Below are positions 25,401 to 39,186 of a stretch of DNA of 64,000 nt, in pieces. Location: positions 47,429-111,428 of the forward strand of contig CAJNOL010000687.1 of the NCBI GenBank assembly GCA_905250125.1, written 5' to 3'. The stretch's first letter is position 1, and the number at the start of each line of letters is the position of its first letter. A model generated the notes under the pieces. That model saw only the letters and a program-made list of their open reading frames with translations. It searched no databases and was not told where the DNA came from. The position numbers and the translations under genes were made by a program. This DNA comes from Rotaria sordida (taxonomy: Eukaryota; Rotifera; Eurotatoria; Philodinida; Philodinidae).

Positions 25401-28400
25401 TTTAGCTGAAGGTGATAATCAATTTGAATTAAGATTAAAAAATCTTCAAATAAATAAGAATAAATTAAAATTAATTGAAAATAAATATGAAAATAAAAAA
25501 AAATTATCAATTATTTTTGATAATATACAAATGTCTGATAGTGGTTTATATGAATGTTATGTTAAAAATAATTATTCAGAAGATTATTCAATATTTGAAA
25601 TTCTTGTACAAAATATACCAGATAAAATAGAAAATATTTTTATTGAAAATTCTCAAAGAATTCTTTGGATGAAACCATTTGATGGAAATTCAAATATTTT
25701 AAAATATATTCTTAGAATTCAATCTAAACAAGGTAATATAATTATTTTATTTTATTCTTTTTATTTATTTATTTATTTTTTATTAATTAACTTTAAGGTT
25801 TATCATGGTCAAATGAAACGATTATTATTATTGATAATAGTGATATAACAGAATATTTATTTGAAAATATTTTTTCAAAATGTATGATTTCAGTTATAAT
25901 ACAAGCAGTTAATATAATTGGATCATCATTACCTAGTGAACCTATTTATTTTCAAACAAATGTTAAACGTAAATAAGTATTTTTATATTCATAAATGTTT
26001 ATAATTTTATTTTATTTTTTTTTAGAATTACAAATTGCTCCGTTTAATCTTACTGCGATTAATATTTCTTCGAAAAGTTTGATGTTAACATGGCAGGTGT
26101 GTAAAGATGATTTATTTATTTTTTTTACAATAATTCTTAAAGCTTTGGACGACAAAAATTTCTTCGAGTCCCAATCCCGAATATCCCACAGGACTCTAGT
26201 CATTCTATTTTATTACATATTCTTTCGTAAATACTATGTAGTTTCATTTAGCTGTTTCGACCATTAAGTCATATCAATAAAAAAATCAAAATTTAGTTAA
26301 AAAAATCTCATTACTTAAATATAATAGATATGTTTATCAATATTTTCATTAAACATTCAGAGATAACAGCAGTTGGTAGATCAGAAACAAATAAAATGCG
26401 ATCATACATTTTCACTTGTATGTGAGTGTTTCGAGGTCATTAGGATTGGATGGAGGTGATGACTCAGAATGCTAGTCGAAAGATTTTGGTATAGTTGACT
26501 GGATTTTTTGGTGGAGGAAGCGTTCGGTTGGTTTTGAGGAATGCCTAGATGTGCGACAAGTTCTCGATGCCAGATAATCAATATCAATCAAGAAATATTT
26601 TCTCGATGATTTCTATTATAAAGAGAAGTAAATAAACATAATGTAAAGATGTGTGTTGCATAACTATAATAATCATACAAAAATATGACTCCACTATTTA
26701 TAGACTCACAGCTCACTACATTAATTTAAAACAAGACTATCAGAATAATGAGTGTGAAAAATAATCAAGCAAGTGAGAGAAAGACACAAGAAATTGACAC
26801 GCCGTACCGTCACAGGGGGTTTGGAGAAAAACGAAAATTTTTTCGCGATTAAGGGTCACTCCTTGCCGCTGCTTGAGACATCTCAAGATTCACAAGGAAT
26901 GTTTTGAGTTAAAAGTACCTGTTGATATTCACAATAACATTCGAATTTGTATGACCTGATCCAAATTGAATTCTGATGTAAATGTTGAAGATGTCTTCGC
27001 AAACTTGATTAGAGATTTCTTTTGAGTCAGCTTGCCATCCTATTTTTACTCCCGGATACTTGACACTATCTATCAAGTATTCTTGAAGAAATGGATAACT
27101 TTTCATGCGAATTTCTATAATCGTAATATTATTTTTTTGTCTACTTTTATACCGAAAGATGTGCCATGAAATTCTCTACAACAGTCGTATTGAATGTTGT
27201 ACAACAAAATATGAAAATAAAAAAAACTCTAAAGTCGTCAACCTTATTAAAACAAAAATACATTTTTTTTTGCCATTTTTATTTTCTATATGCGATGAAA
27301 ATTTAACCATTCGTTTTGTAGTCCTTGGAAAAGTTCTATCTTCTACTTCTAATTAAAAACAAATAACTAACTGCAAATGAATTCTTCTTTTTCGGTGAAA
27401 ATAGAAAGAATTATTGAGATTATATATATATACAAAGATTCACAAAACTATTCGACCAGGTTTATTTTCAATTTTGTTTTCGTTGCTGTAAACTCTGAGA
27501 AGAATTGAAATAATGGTTTAAGTAGAGAACTTTATTTCCAATAAGAATTTGTAAAGATTAAAATGATTGCTAGGTTTCAGAAGAAAAGATCTCTGAAAAA
27601 CCAAAAAATGAAGTGTTTTAGATCCTAAAATTTACTATCACAATTCTGTTTGAGTTATTTAGAATGATAGAGCAAACAATACTCTACAAAATAAAACATC
27701 TTTCTATTCTCTACGATGTTTTTTAATCAAGACGCATCAACTTTATGGAAAGGCACAAAAGCCTGTTTTTCTTTGTTATTTCGCATGGAAAAATCATTTT
27801 TGTGTCTTCCATAAATTTGATATAGCTTTATTAAGAGCCACTGTATATAAATTCGTATGAAAAACTACCCGTTTGGTCTGAGCCATTTGATATATATTTA
27901 AATAAAATATGCGATCAAATTAGTTAAATATTGATAATGAAAAAAATATTTATTTTTTAACTTTTAGTATCCATCATTTCATATATGTAACGAATCATTA
28001 ATTGAATTTATTATTGAAATAATTGATCAATACAATCAAACTATTATTAAAAATCATAATTATCCTTCAACAATATTAACTATTAGTCAATTAAAAAGCT
28101 TTACTTATTATACATTTGTTATTTATGCAATAAATGAATTAGGATCAAGTCCAAGATCAAAATCATTAAAAATAAAAACATTAGAGAGTGGTAAATTAAA
28201 ATGTTTCATCAAAAAAAAAATGTTTCTTTTTGTTTTCATTTTAGTCCCTCTTGCTATGATAAGAGATTTAACAGGAACTGTATTAAATAGTTCAACGGCT
28301 TACATAACATGGACTTTTGAACAAGATGATTTTCAACTACTTCATGGAAAATTTCGAGCATTTATTGTAACAATTTATGAAAATTTTGGTGAGAAAATTA

Positions 28401-31400
28401 AAGAAAAAAATTTTACTAGAAAATGAATTTTATTTTTTAGATATGTCAACATTAACAACAATTGAAACAATCAAAACTAATCTTATACTTTATAATCTTC
28501 ATTCATCATCACAATACTTCATATCAGTATCAATTTGTAATTATTTTGATTGCGGTCCATCATCTGTAGCAATTGATATTAAAACATCATCGTCAAGTAT
28601 GTGATACGATCATATAATTCTATATGTTTGAGGAGAGAGAGAGAGAGAAAGTTCATCTGATCTGTTGTTAATTGTAGTTTAGATTTGTATAAATTTAACT
28701 AATTAGGATAAATTATATATCTTTATTGAGGACTAATTGACTAATAACATAAATAGTATTTACCAATGACAGGAATCCTCTTCGAAAGTTTATAGGTGTT
28801 TTAGTGAATTTTTTACCAAATCCTATGGTTTATTTTCGTTATATTACTTTCGAAATCAAGTTTTGAGTTGAAATATTGCATAAATCAAGTTCTCTGCGGT
28901 ACTAGTTTATTGTGAAAACATTAGATTTTTGAATATTTTCTATCGTCCGCTCCAATATTGAAAATAAACTTTGTTCTTTTATTTACATCCCAGAATAGAA
29001 GATACTTGAGAAACTGAAATTTTCCCAATGAACTAGTTCTGTTGAGAACTTTATTTATGCAAATCAAAGCTCTTACTCGGCTAGGTTAGGTCTATAAACA
29101 TTGATCCATGGTGGTTTCTCCTTCAAAAATGATTCACCACTGTCGATGGGTGCCTATGAGTCACCTATCTAGTTAACAGTTTTCTCCTACAGATCGTTTG
29201 TCTTGTCATAATAGTTAAAATTATTCATCATGATTAACTATCCTTTTATTTCATAAGTTAACTCACAATTTCTTTGTGAAAGAGAAGAATAAGACAACGA
29301 CATTCTATTGAATAAAAGGAAAATTTTTTAATATAAATAGATGATTTAGTTGGTATTAATAATTTGCCAGCACGTCGATGCAAGATTGGCAAAATTTCAA
29401 TCGATAACGTAACCTAGTGATATGCTTAAAAGTACCCTACCTCTTTCCGAACGGAAGAATTTTAGATTATTCATTGATGTTGTTCTCTGTTGTATGTACT
29501 CTTCGAAGTATCCTCTATTTACTGGACATATTTCAAGAATTAATATATAGCTACAAAAAATGGAAAACCGTAATAGATGGAATACTTTCGCTGTTATTGA
29601 AAAATGAATTTATGAACAAAAATAGCTGAGAATAGCTTGTCTTTCTCGACCAAGGTACATCCGATCGATCTTAAACTTTCTTCTACTTATACTAGAAAGT
29701 ATTTACGATGTCTACTGTTTTTCTTTATTTCAAAATATGATACAGTGCTGGTCTTTGCCAGAGTGTACAAAACAAATGTCTTTTAAAAAGCATGCATTTT
29801 GGAGATATACTCAGTACAATGATTTTTTTTATTCAAATGAAAGAAGATAAAACGAAACTAAAAAGATCAGCACCCTCAATAGTATCTAGTATCTATAGGA
29901 AAAAAAATGTCAACTTTATCAGATCTATGGAAGCAGAGAAAGCGGGACGATTAAAGGAAGCAATGATTTTTACGAGATCTATCTACTCTGAAAGTTCCCA
30001 GACTTTCTCATGAGCTGTACTGTAAAAGTGTCAGCGAGAGTAGGAATTTTTCGAAAGAAACTGTACAGTGATAATATGCGACAACTTTATGGAATTGTGT
30101 ATTTTATTCAAGATCCGATTCATCGATTATCATCTATCTATTGACTAAAGCTCGTAGTCCATTGAATGCTCTGGCATGAATCCTTTCAGACTTTTTCTAG
30201 TCTTCATAAGGTCTACAGAATGAAATAAGATTCATCTCAAAAGCGATTTACCATTCGATGATGTTTCTCCGTTAGATAAATGATAAGATCAGCCACCTTT
30301 TTTTCTTTTGATAATTATTTTCTATTGAAGTTTTTGATTCATTAACAACAATCATACATCCAATTAACAAACCACTCACACTTAATTGTCCATACTCAAC
30401 CAATAATTCTCTTAATATTCCTTATCGAAAATTATCTGAAACATACAGTCAATATCAATGTGGATCAAAATTATTTAATATTCGATACTATGGTATATTT
30501 AATCCTTTTTTCGTTTTGTTTAAATTAAAAATCTATATATGAATTATTCTAGATAAACCATCATCAATTCGAGCAAAAATTCATTATACAATGTCAAATG
30601 AAATTGGTTTAAAAATTTTTTATCCATTTGAAATAATTGAAACTTTAACGATAACATATAAAATAAAAGATAATTTACATATTCACGAATTAAATATATC
30701 TCCACCATTAACAAATATTCGTTTAACAAATCTTTCTTGTGGAAATATTTATGAAATAATGATTTATGCTAGTAATCAAGCTGGATTTAGTTCAACGGAA
30801 TATTTAATAACAAAAACAGAGGGTTCAAGTAAAATTTTAATAAAAAAAAAATATTTTTTTTTTTTTTATGAAACGCACATTATGTGTTTCAAAGAAAAAT
30901 ATAGCTAGTATAAGTTTTAAGTAAAGATTTTGCAGCTCTCCATTCATAGCAACGACGGGAGAGGAAGACCCATGATCATTAAGTACGTTTCCCTAGCAAT
31001 GAAAGTCGCGAATAGAGATGCGTGGATATTGAGTTATCATATAAATCATAACAATGGGAGTATACTTCGAGAGTAGAAGTGTCGTATTAAAATTAGCATT
31101 CCCATTTATTAATACTAATGCAAATTTGACACATCTATTCACGGAGGAAGATCCAAAAAAGAGCTTGCCAGTGACTAAATAGATAAAGAAAAGAGTATTG
31201 AAGAATTTTTTTAGATGTGATACGAATAAATTCTGGAATAGTTTTCTCTAGATCTGGACTGAAACCAGACCAAGTTGAGCAGGGCTATGATCCAGATTAA
31301 AAAAAAAACTTGATACCGCACATCTTTAGTCGGAAAGGCTAATGGTGATTGAGTACAATTCCATAGCAACCGAGAACCAAGCGACATCAAACGCCTTTCG

Positions 31401-34400
31401 TAAAGTTCATTAGCAATGAAAAAAGACGCTAAGCGTCATTAACAATAGTTTCTTTTGTTTAATGGTAACATATACAATGAGATTCATAGAAAAATCCAAG
31501 AAGCTGCTGAGAAAGAATAAATTTCTGTTCGTAATGCAGAAATAAATGCGACAATTCGTTTTCCTGGTGCTTGATTGTCCTTAGTAAACAACTATGGTCT
31601 GCTACAGATGTTTTACTTAATTTATTTTGTATTAGCAATAATAAGCCTAAAAAACAATATGAGTTCCACATCCTTAACTTCCAGGGAAATGCATTGACAA
31701 ACTTTTCTACATAAATAAACTAAAACTTTTTAGTTCCTTCATTAATTGAATCAAAAGATTTACTTCGAACTATTTCAAATAATTATATTATTGTTAATAT
31801 GGCTAATTGGATTATTGATGAATGTCCTATATTATCATATGAAATTGAAATATTTTCAATAAAAAATTCAAATGAAAATAATTTTAATCAATATTTTTCA
31901 TTTAAAAATCCATTAAATGAAATCAAAATTGATCATCTTCAATCTGATCATGATTATCAATTAAATATTAAAATTAATAGTCAACCTGGTGAAAAACTTC
32001 AAAGAATTTCTTTTCGAACAACAAAGACTAATACTCAAATAAAATTAAAACATAAACAAATTCTTCGTTTTCTTCTTCTTACAATTATTTCTTTCTTATT
32101 AATATTTATTTTAATTTTTATTATCATGAAATTTTGTCAACAACATTTGAAAAAAACAAGTTTGTATCGAAAAACAAAAGAAACTTTATAATAATTTATT
32201 TTATATATTTAAAATTTTAGAATTATTTACTAATCAAAATAAAACATCAAAATCTATTTTATGTTCATCATATTCAAATAAAAATCATCGACATTATCAT
32301 AGAAAACGATCAGAAACAGAAAATGATTTTACTATTGAAAATTATATAAATCAAAATCAATCAACTAGTTTTACATCAGGTATTTTTAATTGTATTGTTT
32401 TTTTCAAAGTTTTATTTTTTTTTTCTTTTTATAGAAGATTCTCAAGGTAATATAAATCCATATGCAGTTACTGGTGATACGATGAATTATAATGATAAAT
32501 GTGATCATGAACACATTTGGACAGAAATTGAACATAATCATTGTCAGTTAGACACTACAGGTATAAGTTTTTAGTTTTAAAATTTAGATTCAGCTATTTA
32601 GTAAAAACTTGTCAGCATTAGAGTCATACAATCTGATCCGGAATGGTAGAATGTATAAACATTTCGGTGCATTTAATAACTGCTAGAAAACGCAATATGA
32701 GATACATTCTTGTTCCTTGAGAGCGGAACGTTAACACCACTAGTTCAAATAGTTGTGAGACGATTACATAATTGCTTGTTATTCTATAAAATATTGACAA
32801 ATTCATTAGAGTCTATAATTTTATACTACAAATTAACTGTAAAATTCTACATGATATCACATCAAATAATACTAAGAAATTACATTACTATTGTCTTTGT
32901 TTTTTCATGAAGCTTTTTAAAAATGTTAAATCTTGAAAATAATTTTTATTCTAACACGATCTATTACCAGAATATAAACGTTAATAATTGTTTTACTTGC
33001 TATTTTTGTTTAAAAAAAAAGCTCTACAATGTTATCATAGTTTCTGAATAAAGTTGAAATTATAACACCTGATATCTTACAAGCACATAGTATTATAGTA
33101 ATTCAATAATCGATGTAAGTTTTGAAGGGGTTCGCTGATATCATATGCAAGAATAATAAATTTTGATATCACAGGGGTCGCAGCAAGGGGGGGGGGTCAT
33201 CGAAAAAAAGGATTTTGAGAAGGAATTTTCGGAAAAAAGTAGGAAAAGAAAGATTTTTTAGGAGTCCTGCGCTGCAACGGTAAAATTATATTAGAAGTCA
33301 AATAGTAGACGATAGGTACGAGCTCTGACTAGAACGAACTTCAAACATGAACAGTTGCCTTCTTGTCATGGATATATTTGTGTTACCATCTTTCCCGTGC
33401 CTCAATGGCTGTTGTCTCGACAGTTTTACAGGTAACATATGTCCCTCATCACATGTATCGCTATTTCCTATATCGATCATGAAATTCGTGTATTGTCAAA
33501 AAATCCCTTGATATGATATCGAAGTTATATTGCCATTACAAAAGTATCAGCTTTTCTTGCTGATCAATAAACAGGCTGAAATCTTTAGGGTAAACTACTA
33601 GTACAGTTGGAAACTCGACAGTGTAAGCAGAAAAAATGTCCAGAATTTCTTGGACTAAATCATTGGAACCAAACCGAAAAACTGCTTGCAGGAATGATGA
33701 TCAAAATCTTCGATTTTGAAAGAGTGAAAATAAGGATGCTTGAATTGTAGGACATTGTGGGGTCAGTAATGTTGCGTGCTTTTTCAACTAACAAAATGAA
33801 TTGGAAATGATCTGATGATGTATCAATTTTCGTCTTATACGAACATCTAATGCCAGACTGAACACATCGCAGTTTTTTTTTCGTAAACAACCACATAACA
33901 TTTCCAAGTCGATGCTGCTTTACAATCCTAGCATAATTATTGTTACTTTTACAAAATCGTCAGTTTTGATCTCGTACTCCTTAAAAATTTTTCGATATGA
34001 TTTCGATGACTTGTTAAAGAAGCTGTGGAAAATTTTTCTGATGGTGCTGTCCAGCTTGAGTCATGCCAGAAGTTTATAATAGAAATTCTGGGCCGTTTAT
34101 CGACTTTTAAGAAAAGTTGTTCATTTTGTAGCCCAGGAATCTCGCTCTATCTTCGAAAAATTTGTAACGCAATACAAAGCGACCCTTTCTCTCTGTTATT
34201 CTTGCACATAGTAAAACAAAAAGTTATCCTAAGTATGCCATTTTCGTCTAGAAGTGAAACACTTCAGATAATTTGAAGCTAAGATACCTAGTTAGCTAAA
34301 ATTTTGGCATTGAAAGCTAAATTCAACTCATAAATGTTTTCCAGCTTGTAGAAAGATATTTTCCGTCATCTGATATTTCTACTATATCCCACTCGGATTA

Positions 34401-37400
34401 AGATGCTTTATTATCCTCAAACCAGATACGTTTTCTTTTTAGCTTTATGTTATAAACGAGGTTCCAAAGTGATTTTGACGTTCTCCATCGATTCGAGTTA
34501 ACTGGACAAGTGTCCAGTTCCTTGCTATATGTACGCGTACACGATTTCGAATACTTTTCAAGTTCTGTAGTCGGTGTAAGATTCAATTATGACTCATAAC
34601 TTTTTCGACTATAAAAGTCAAGAAACATCCCTGAAACCTTAAGTCGGTCGAGACTTGAAAAGCATAAGAAAAACTATAGTTCAAGTGGAGAAGTCTTGGA
34701 CATCTATGGCATTGATTGAGCAAATTAAATTGCGGGAAAAATTGGCAATGAATTTTGAGTTGAATTGAAACTAGCTTACACGCATGACCCATTCCCGTTC
34801 ACAAGCACCATCCGACGTACTGTGAAATGTTGATTGCCTTCCTCCTTTTGTTTCTCAACAACCATCCAACAAAAACTGTTTCTTGTGTTATGCTGATTAA
34901 AAATCTCAGCCGAACATTGATACGAGACGGAAGGTCATTCACGGTAGTATCTGTAAGACTGGTTATGATGAGCTCAGCTTCAGTCATACTTGGTCACTGA
35001 GTACTGAGTATATGCCCGCAATTTTGAGCAGCAACCGAATTTCAACGAAGAGTCATGATAAGTATCTTAAATTCTGCACATATGTATCGAGTAAACCAAA
35101 GTCCTACATGCGTACCTTAACATAAGCGTGGTGGACTTTTCATTGAACTTACGACGAACTAAACATTTTCAGATGCTCTAAGAGGCAGCATTGCGAACAG
35201 CAGGCGCATCAAACATTAAAAAAATGTACACATCACATACTGCTACCAATATACATATTGCTTTATACTTTTCTCAAGCAAGTTTTTTGATTAAAGTATA
35301 AAGTAGTATATATATTAGCAGCAGTATGTGATCTGTATATTTGCCTTATGCTTGGTACACTTGCTGTTAGAAACGTTGCTCAGAGCTTTCTATCTAACGT
35401 AAGTATTGGTCATATGTTTTTCGACGATTCTGAGTACTTGTATGAAAATTAAAAAAAGAAGGAAAAGAAGAATTTTTCAAGAAAAGAAAGATGAAGAAGG
35501 ATGCTCTGGAAGAATAAGGGAAAAAGAAGGACCGCTGCGAGGTCTGTAATATCATCTTAGAACTAATGAGACCTTATGGGGGGCAATTTTGATATATATG
35601 CTGTACTTTTATAAAAATTTCAGTTTTTATTGAATAACCATTTTCGAATCAGGTGCGAGTTGCAAAAGTTGAGCCTACGCAGGGCTCTGGACAATGCAGC
35701 TCCTTTGCGCCTCAAATATGGACTTGTTATTTTTCGTTCCTATATTCCGTCTTTTTTTAATTTAACATTATTAGTATTGTAAGTATTGATTTAATTGATA
35801 AATAAGCCTATTGTATATATTCATTATATCTACAACAGATCTCAACGTGTTAATATGTGCCTGAATAAACTTAGAAACACTGATATTGATTACTGTACAA
35901 AGATATTAACTTGATCAGTTCATGTTTTTTTTATTTTAATCATATGACGGTTGTGGAAAATCAATGCATTACTATTCATCATCCTTCACATGTATCTTTT
36001 AACTGCTCATCTGTACAAAAAAAAATAGAAACAGCATTGTTTAGAACGTCCAAAAACGTATTACAGTCATTTAAATATCAAGGACGACTTTGGAATGTTC
36101 TGGAACCATCTAAGCCTTTCTGTTAATACTGTTCAATGTATTTTTTCGTTGCTACGGAAATTATGAGAAAGGAGTCTGATGTCTGTGATCCTCGGTTTTT
36201 AGATGAAATGTCTTCAATGATCTATGTACAGCCCCTCCGGTTTCTAAAGTCCAAAATAGGTTAGGGAGAAGGAGTCGAAAAATTTCGACTTAAAGCTTAC
36301 GCTCACTATCGTTCTTCGAGAAATATGTGAGTTCTTCAAAAAAATTCGCTTCGTAATCAATGAGATATCACTCGTCGACAGTTTGTTGGAGACGTAAGAT
36401 AAGATTACTTTTTTTGGAACTGTGACTATCTTCGGGTTAGAACCTATGTAAAAATTAATGGATTAGTTCATCAAAGTACACAATACCTGCGTTTTCAAAT
36501 TTAGCTACAACTTATAGTAAAACGTTCTCATTCTTGATACTTAGCCTTTGAGGATAGTTGATTGAAACTTCAGACACAGAGTCGATGATACCACTGTATT
36601 AATTGAACTCAACAACATAAAATGTTAAAGTTATTCTGTTTAAAAGTGAAGGATTTTTCGTAATATAAGGAAAATAACAAATTTTCATGTTTCAATGCTT
36701 ATTTTAATAGTTTTGAATAAGTTTATTGTAAAATGATAAATACTTACCTTGTTGAACAAATTGGATTTCACATAGATTTACATCCTCGATTCGCTTTTCC
36801 AAATGATAATAATCACAAGTCTCCAGTCCATTGCATTCTCGATTTATTCAAAACACAGCAGAGCAAATCATAAATTTTTTTCATGATATCTATGATTCAA
36901 AATGTTTTAAGAATAAATATCAAGGTCACTATCTTTTATCTTTTACAATTAAAACCGAGGTCAACATGAATATCCGCATGATCCACAGAAAAGACTATGT
37001 TCGAGTTGAAAACATAAAGCACAGTCTGGAATGAGCGTCTACAGTTTTACAAGTGTCCAGAAAAAATGATTTTTCTTCAATAATCAATATCTTTTAGATA
37101 CATCCAATCGTTATAATAAAACTATCATCCGTTTACAAACTCTAAGAAAGATTTCTATTAATATCATAGAGTTAAAGTTCGCTTTTTTTTCATCATTTAG
37201 TCAATAAATTTTATTTTCATATAGATATCCATCCATCAATAACGTCTTCTGAACGATATTTTCGTCCAATTATTCTCGAATCTTCATTATCCAATGATCA
37301 AAATTCATTAAAACGAAATCCTGTTAGAAAAAATTCTGAAAAATATTTATTATCAAATATTCTTTCAACTGTTTCATCATCTGAAAATAAACTTTGTTCT

Positions 37401-37652
37401 GATTTTACTTATATATCAACATCAAAACCAATAAGAAAAAAAATTTCTAATCATGATCAAAGTTTATCATCAGCTGATTCCGGTGTTCATTCATCTTATA
37501 CTCAAAGTCCTCGATGTCCATTACATAATTTTTCATTTGATCATTCATCATTAACAAATCAAAATAATTCATTATATGCAACATATGATACAACATCTTT
37601 TCAAAAAACAAATTCAAATTCATATAGACAGCAACAATATTCATTAGTTTAA
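19500..37652 (+). CDS. Dscam-like Ig/FN3 transmembrane cell-adhesion receptor
   Basis: I assemble 19 exons: 19500-19548, 19890-20085, 20159-20295, 22274-22435, 22511-22663, 22719-23003, 23063-23326, 24767-25732, 25798-25968, 26026-26096, 27968-28190, 28245-28388, 28441-28596, 30331-30492, 30553-30828, 31734-32159, 32221-32379, 32435-32560, 37225-37652. All join in frame to give 1517 residues. The order is signal peptide, about seven Ig domains (paired Cys with Trp, DSGxYxC motifs), about three FN3 domains, a short cysteine-pair segment (exon 14, possibly a reduced Ig domain), two more FN3 domains, a transmembrane helix at about 1251-1275, and a 240-residue serine-rich cytoplasmic tail. Ig, FN3, Ig, FN3 order is characteristic of Dscam. 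Nearly all introns are phase 1, so domains are bounded by introns. The exon-16 donor (GTTTGT) is weak. A role in neuronal adhesion or guidance is inferred from the family. An AATAAA lies at 37736-37741. Confidence 0.8.
20845..21820. mobile_element. Foldback element in receptor intron 3
   Basis: The right part (about 21590-21820), reverse-complemented, aligns with the left part in two blocks. One is 20845-20950 (GATAAGT, then TTTCAG, then TTATAGG). The other is 21160-21310 (TGTGCATTATGTAGAT and CACTTTTAC are shared). A separate tight palindrome with arms of about 52 bp, 20915-20966 and 21003-21056, is nested in the left arm. No coding sequence is present. It is directly followed by SINE copy 2, so intron 3 is a stack of insertions. 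Confidence 0.65.
21843..22140 (+). mobile_element. tRNA-derived SINE, copy 2
   Basis: This is a second copy of the element at 15871-16210, in the same orientation. It has an A-box-like TGGCTGAGTGACTACG at 21859 and a B-box-like GTATTCAAACCTC at 21902, and the A-box is closer to the RNA polymerase III consensus than in copy 1. It sits in the sense orientation inside receptor intron 3, about 135 bp upstream of exon 4. Confidence 0.65.
23327..24766. other. Long intron 7 of the receptor
   Basis: About 1.4 kb without host exons. On the minus strand two adjacent open segments (24406-24224 and 24196-24008) have a composition unlike the AT-rich surroundings and may be remnants of an inserted element. 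I could not identify the family. Confidence 0.35.
26097..27967. other. Long intron 10 of the receptor
   Basis: About 1.9 kb splitting the second FN3 domain, using a GTGTGT donor. It contains short mixed-strand open frames and less AT-rich repeat-like sequence around 26400-27100. I see no recognisable gene. Confidence 0.4.
28597..30330. other. Long intron 13 of the receptor
   Basis: About 1.7 kb beginning with a GA-repeat tract (28630-28648). It contains decayed repeat-like sequence and no recognisable gene. Confidence 0.4.
30829..31733. other. Long intron 15 of the receptor
   Basis: About 0.9 kb. Two stretches, near 30955-31015 and 31325-31390, look loosely related to each other (AGTAC, CCxTAGCAA, GAAxxCxxGCG), suggesting an old repeat. 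No gene is seen. Confidence 0.35.
32561..37224. other. Longest intron (18) of the receptor, 4.7 kb
   Basis: It separates the juxtamembrane cytoplasmic exons from the final cytoplasmic exon. It is filled with less AT-rich, repeat-like sequence holding short open frames on both strands (33.3-35.0 kb). It also holds a run of ten G at 33187-33196 and a palindromic MITE at 35171-35394. No intact gene is recognised. Confidence 0.45.
35171..35394. mobile_element. Palindromic MITE in the last receptor intron
   Basis: The left arm, including GATCxCATACTGCTxCxAATA-type sequence and AACAGCAGGCG, is mirrored by the right arm to about 35394, which reads CTAACAGCAAGTG on the opposite strand. The arms are about 90-100 bp and meet near a TTTATACTTT/AAAGTATAAA centre. 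No coding sequence. This is typical of a near-complete foldback MITE. Confidence 0.65.
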
Positions 37653-39186
37653 ATTCTATAGTCAATTTTAAACAGTGCAATAGATTGTATTTTTCAAAAT
37701 ATTACAAATAATAAATATTAGAAAAAACATATTTGAATAAAAAGATATTGAACTGTTCGAAGAAATTGTTGTAGTTGTTACAGTTGTTGATGATTTGGAT
37801 CGACTATGATTTGATTTTACTATTAAAATAAGAAATGAATTAAGAAAATAACACCTTTTCCATGGTTTATATCTCTCTGCGTTAGTTTTTCTTTTGTTTA
37901 ACTATTTTTTGGTTGCGAATGGTGTGATGATATGAGATAAGGCGATCGGATATTGAACTTAGTAAAAAAAAAACCATTATTTTTAGAACAGGGTAACTTC
38001 CATGTCAAAGCCCTCCCCCCCCCCCAAAAAAAACGGACTAGTATCTCTAGATTTTGATTATCAAAAGTTGATTTTTATCGAAAATAAGTATGATTTTCGG
38101 AATGAATATATAAAAAGACATTGAAAACTCTATCATTTATTAAAAAAAACTTCCAATAAAATTTTACCGATAGGGGATGTAGCCTAAAGTTTTACGAATA
38201 AAAAGCTCAGGGATAGTAGAGTGAAAACTTTTGTCAGAATTTATAAAATCAAATGTAGTTTTCGATGTATTTCTGCATGCCAATTCTGAAAATCATGCCT
38301 TTTTTCAATAAACCAATTTTTGTTAATCAAAATCTAGAAATACTAGTGGTTTTTTGTGATATTTTACGTGGAAGTGAGTCTTTTCTAAAAATAATAAGTT
38401 TTTTACTTACACAGAAAAGTCCAAGATTTCAGTCAGAAGTTTTTATATCATAACATCATCTACGATACAAAAAACTTGACCCGAATGCTCATTTGATGAG
38501 TACTAGTGATAAATAGAAAAGTCTATGATGGTCTAGTTCTCCCTAGCCTTCATTCTTGAGATATTGAAATTTTACTGGATTTTCCAACAAGAATCTGTGA
38601 TTCTACTCAGGTCAAGCAGACAATCGAATTTCGATTTCAAACTTTACATGAATAAATCCTTAACGAGATTAGGTCATTTGGCAAGTTGTAATTTGTCCAG
38701 TATTTCCTATCCTAAGATATTGAATATTCGAAATTCTCTCATATGTAAAAGCAAATGTTGTTCAAATACTTGCATCTCGAGAGGTGAAATACCTGCAAAG
38801 TTTGAAGTCGAAACTCAAAAGTTAATTTTGCAGGTGACCTGAGAGAAAACGAAAAACCCAGTAAAGTTTTGATATCACAAGAACAAAGGCCTGGAAAACC
38901 AAACCATTCTAAACTCTTCTGTTACTCATCAAATGAACATCGTCTCGGTCAAAAAGCAATTTGACATCTGGATAAGTTCTCTCGTGAATACTTTTTAATG
39001 ATAGGCAGTACTTGTTAATCAAGTAATTGTTTAAGCTGATTTTATTTTTATTTTCTAAAGAATCTTCGGTTGTATATGCATTAAAGATTTGGTCATTATT
39101 CATGTAACTATAGATGAGATATAAGTGATAATTTCTTTTGTAAACTATTGATTTTTTTTTTTGCTAAGACTAAAAACACTCAAGTT
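37653..39186. other. Convergent intergenic region
   Basis: Between the receptor's 3' end and the minus-strand Ig gene. It contains a run of eleven C at 38015-38025 and decayed repeat-like sequence near 38.0-38.85 kb. No gene is supported. Confidence 0.45.

Noticed and set aside
33187..33196. G10 run (and C11 run at 38015) as functional G-quadruplex
   Set aside because: Single homopolymers without spaced G-tracts; more likely slippage or sequencing-sensitive sites.
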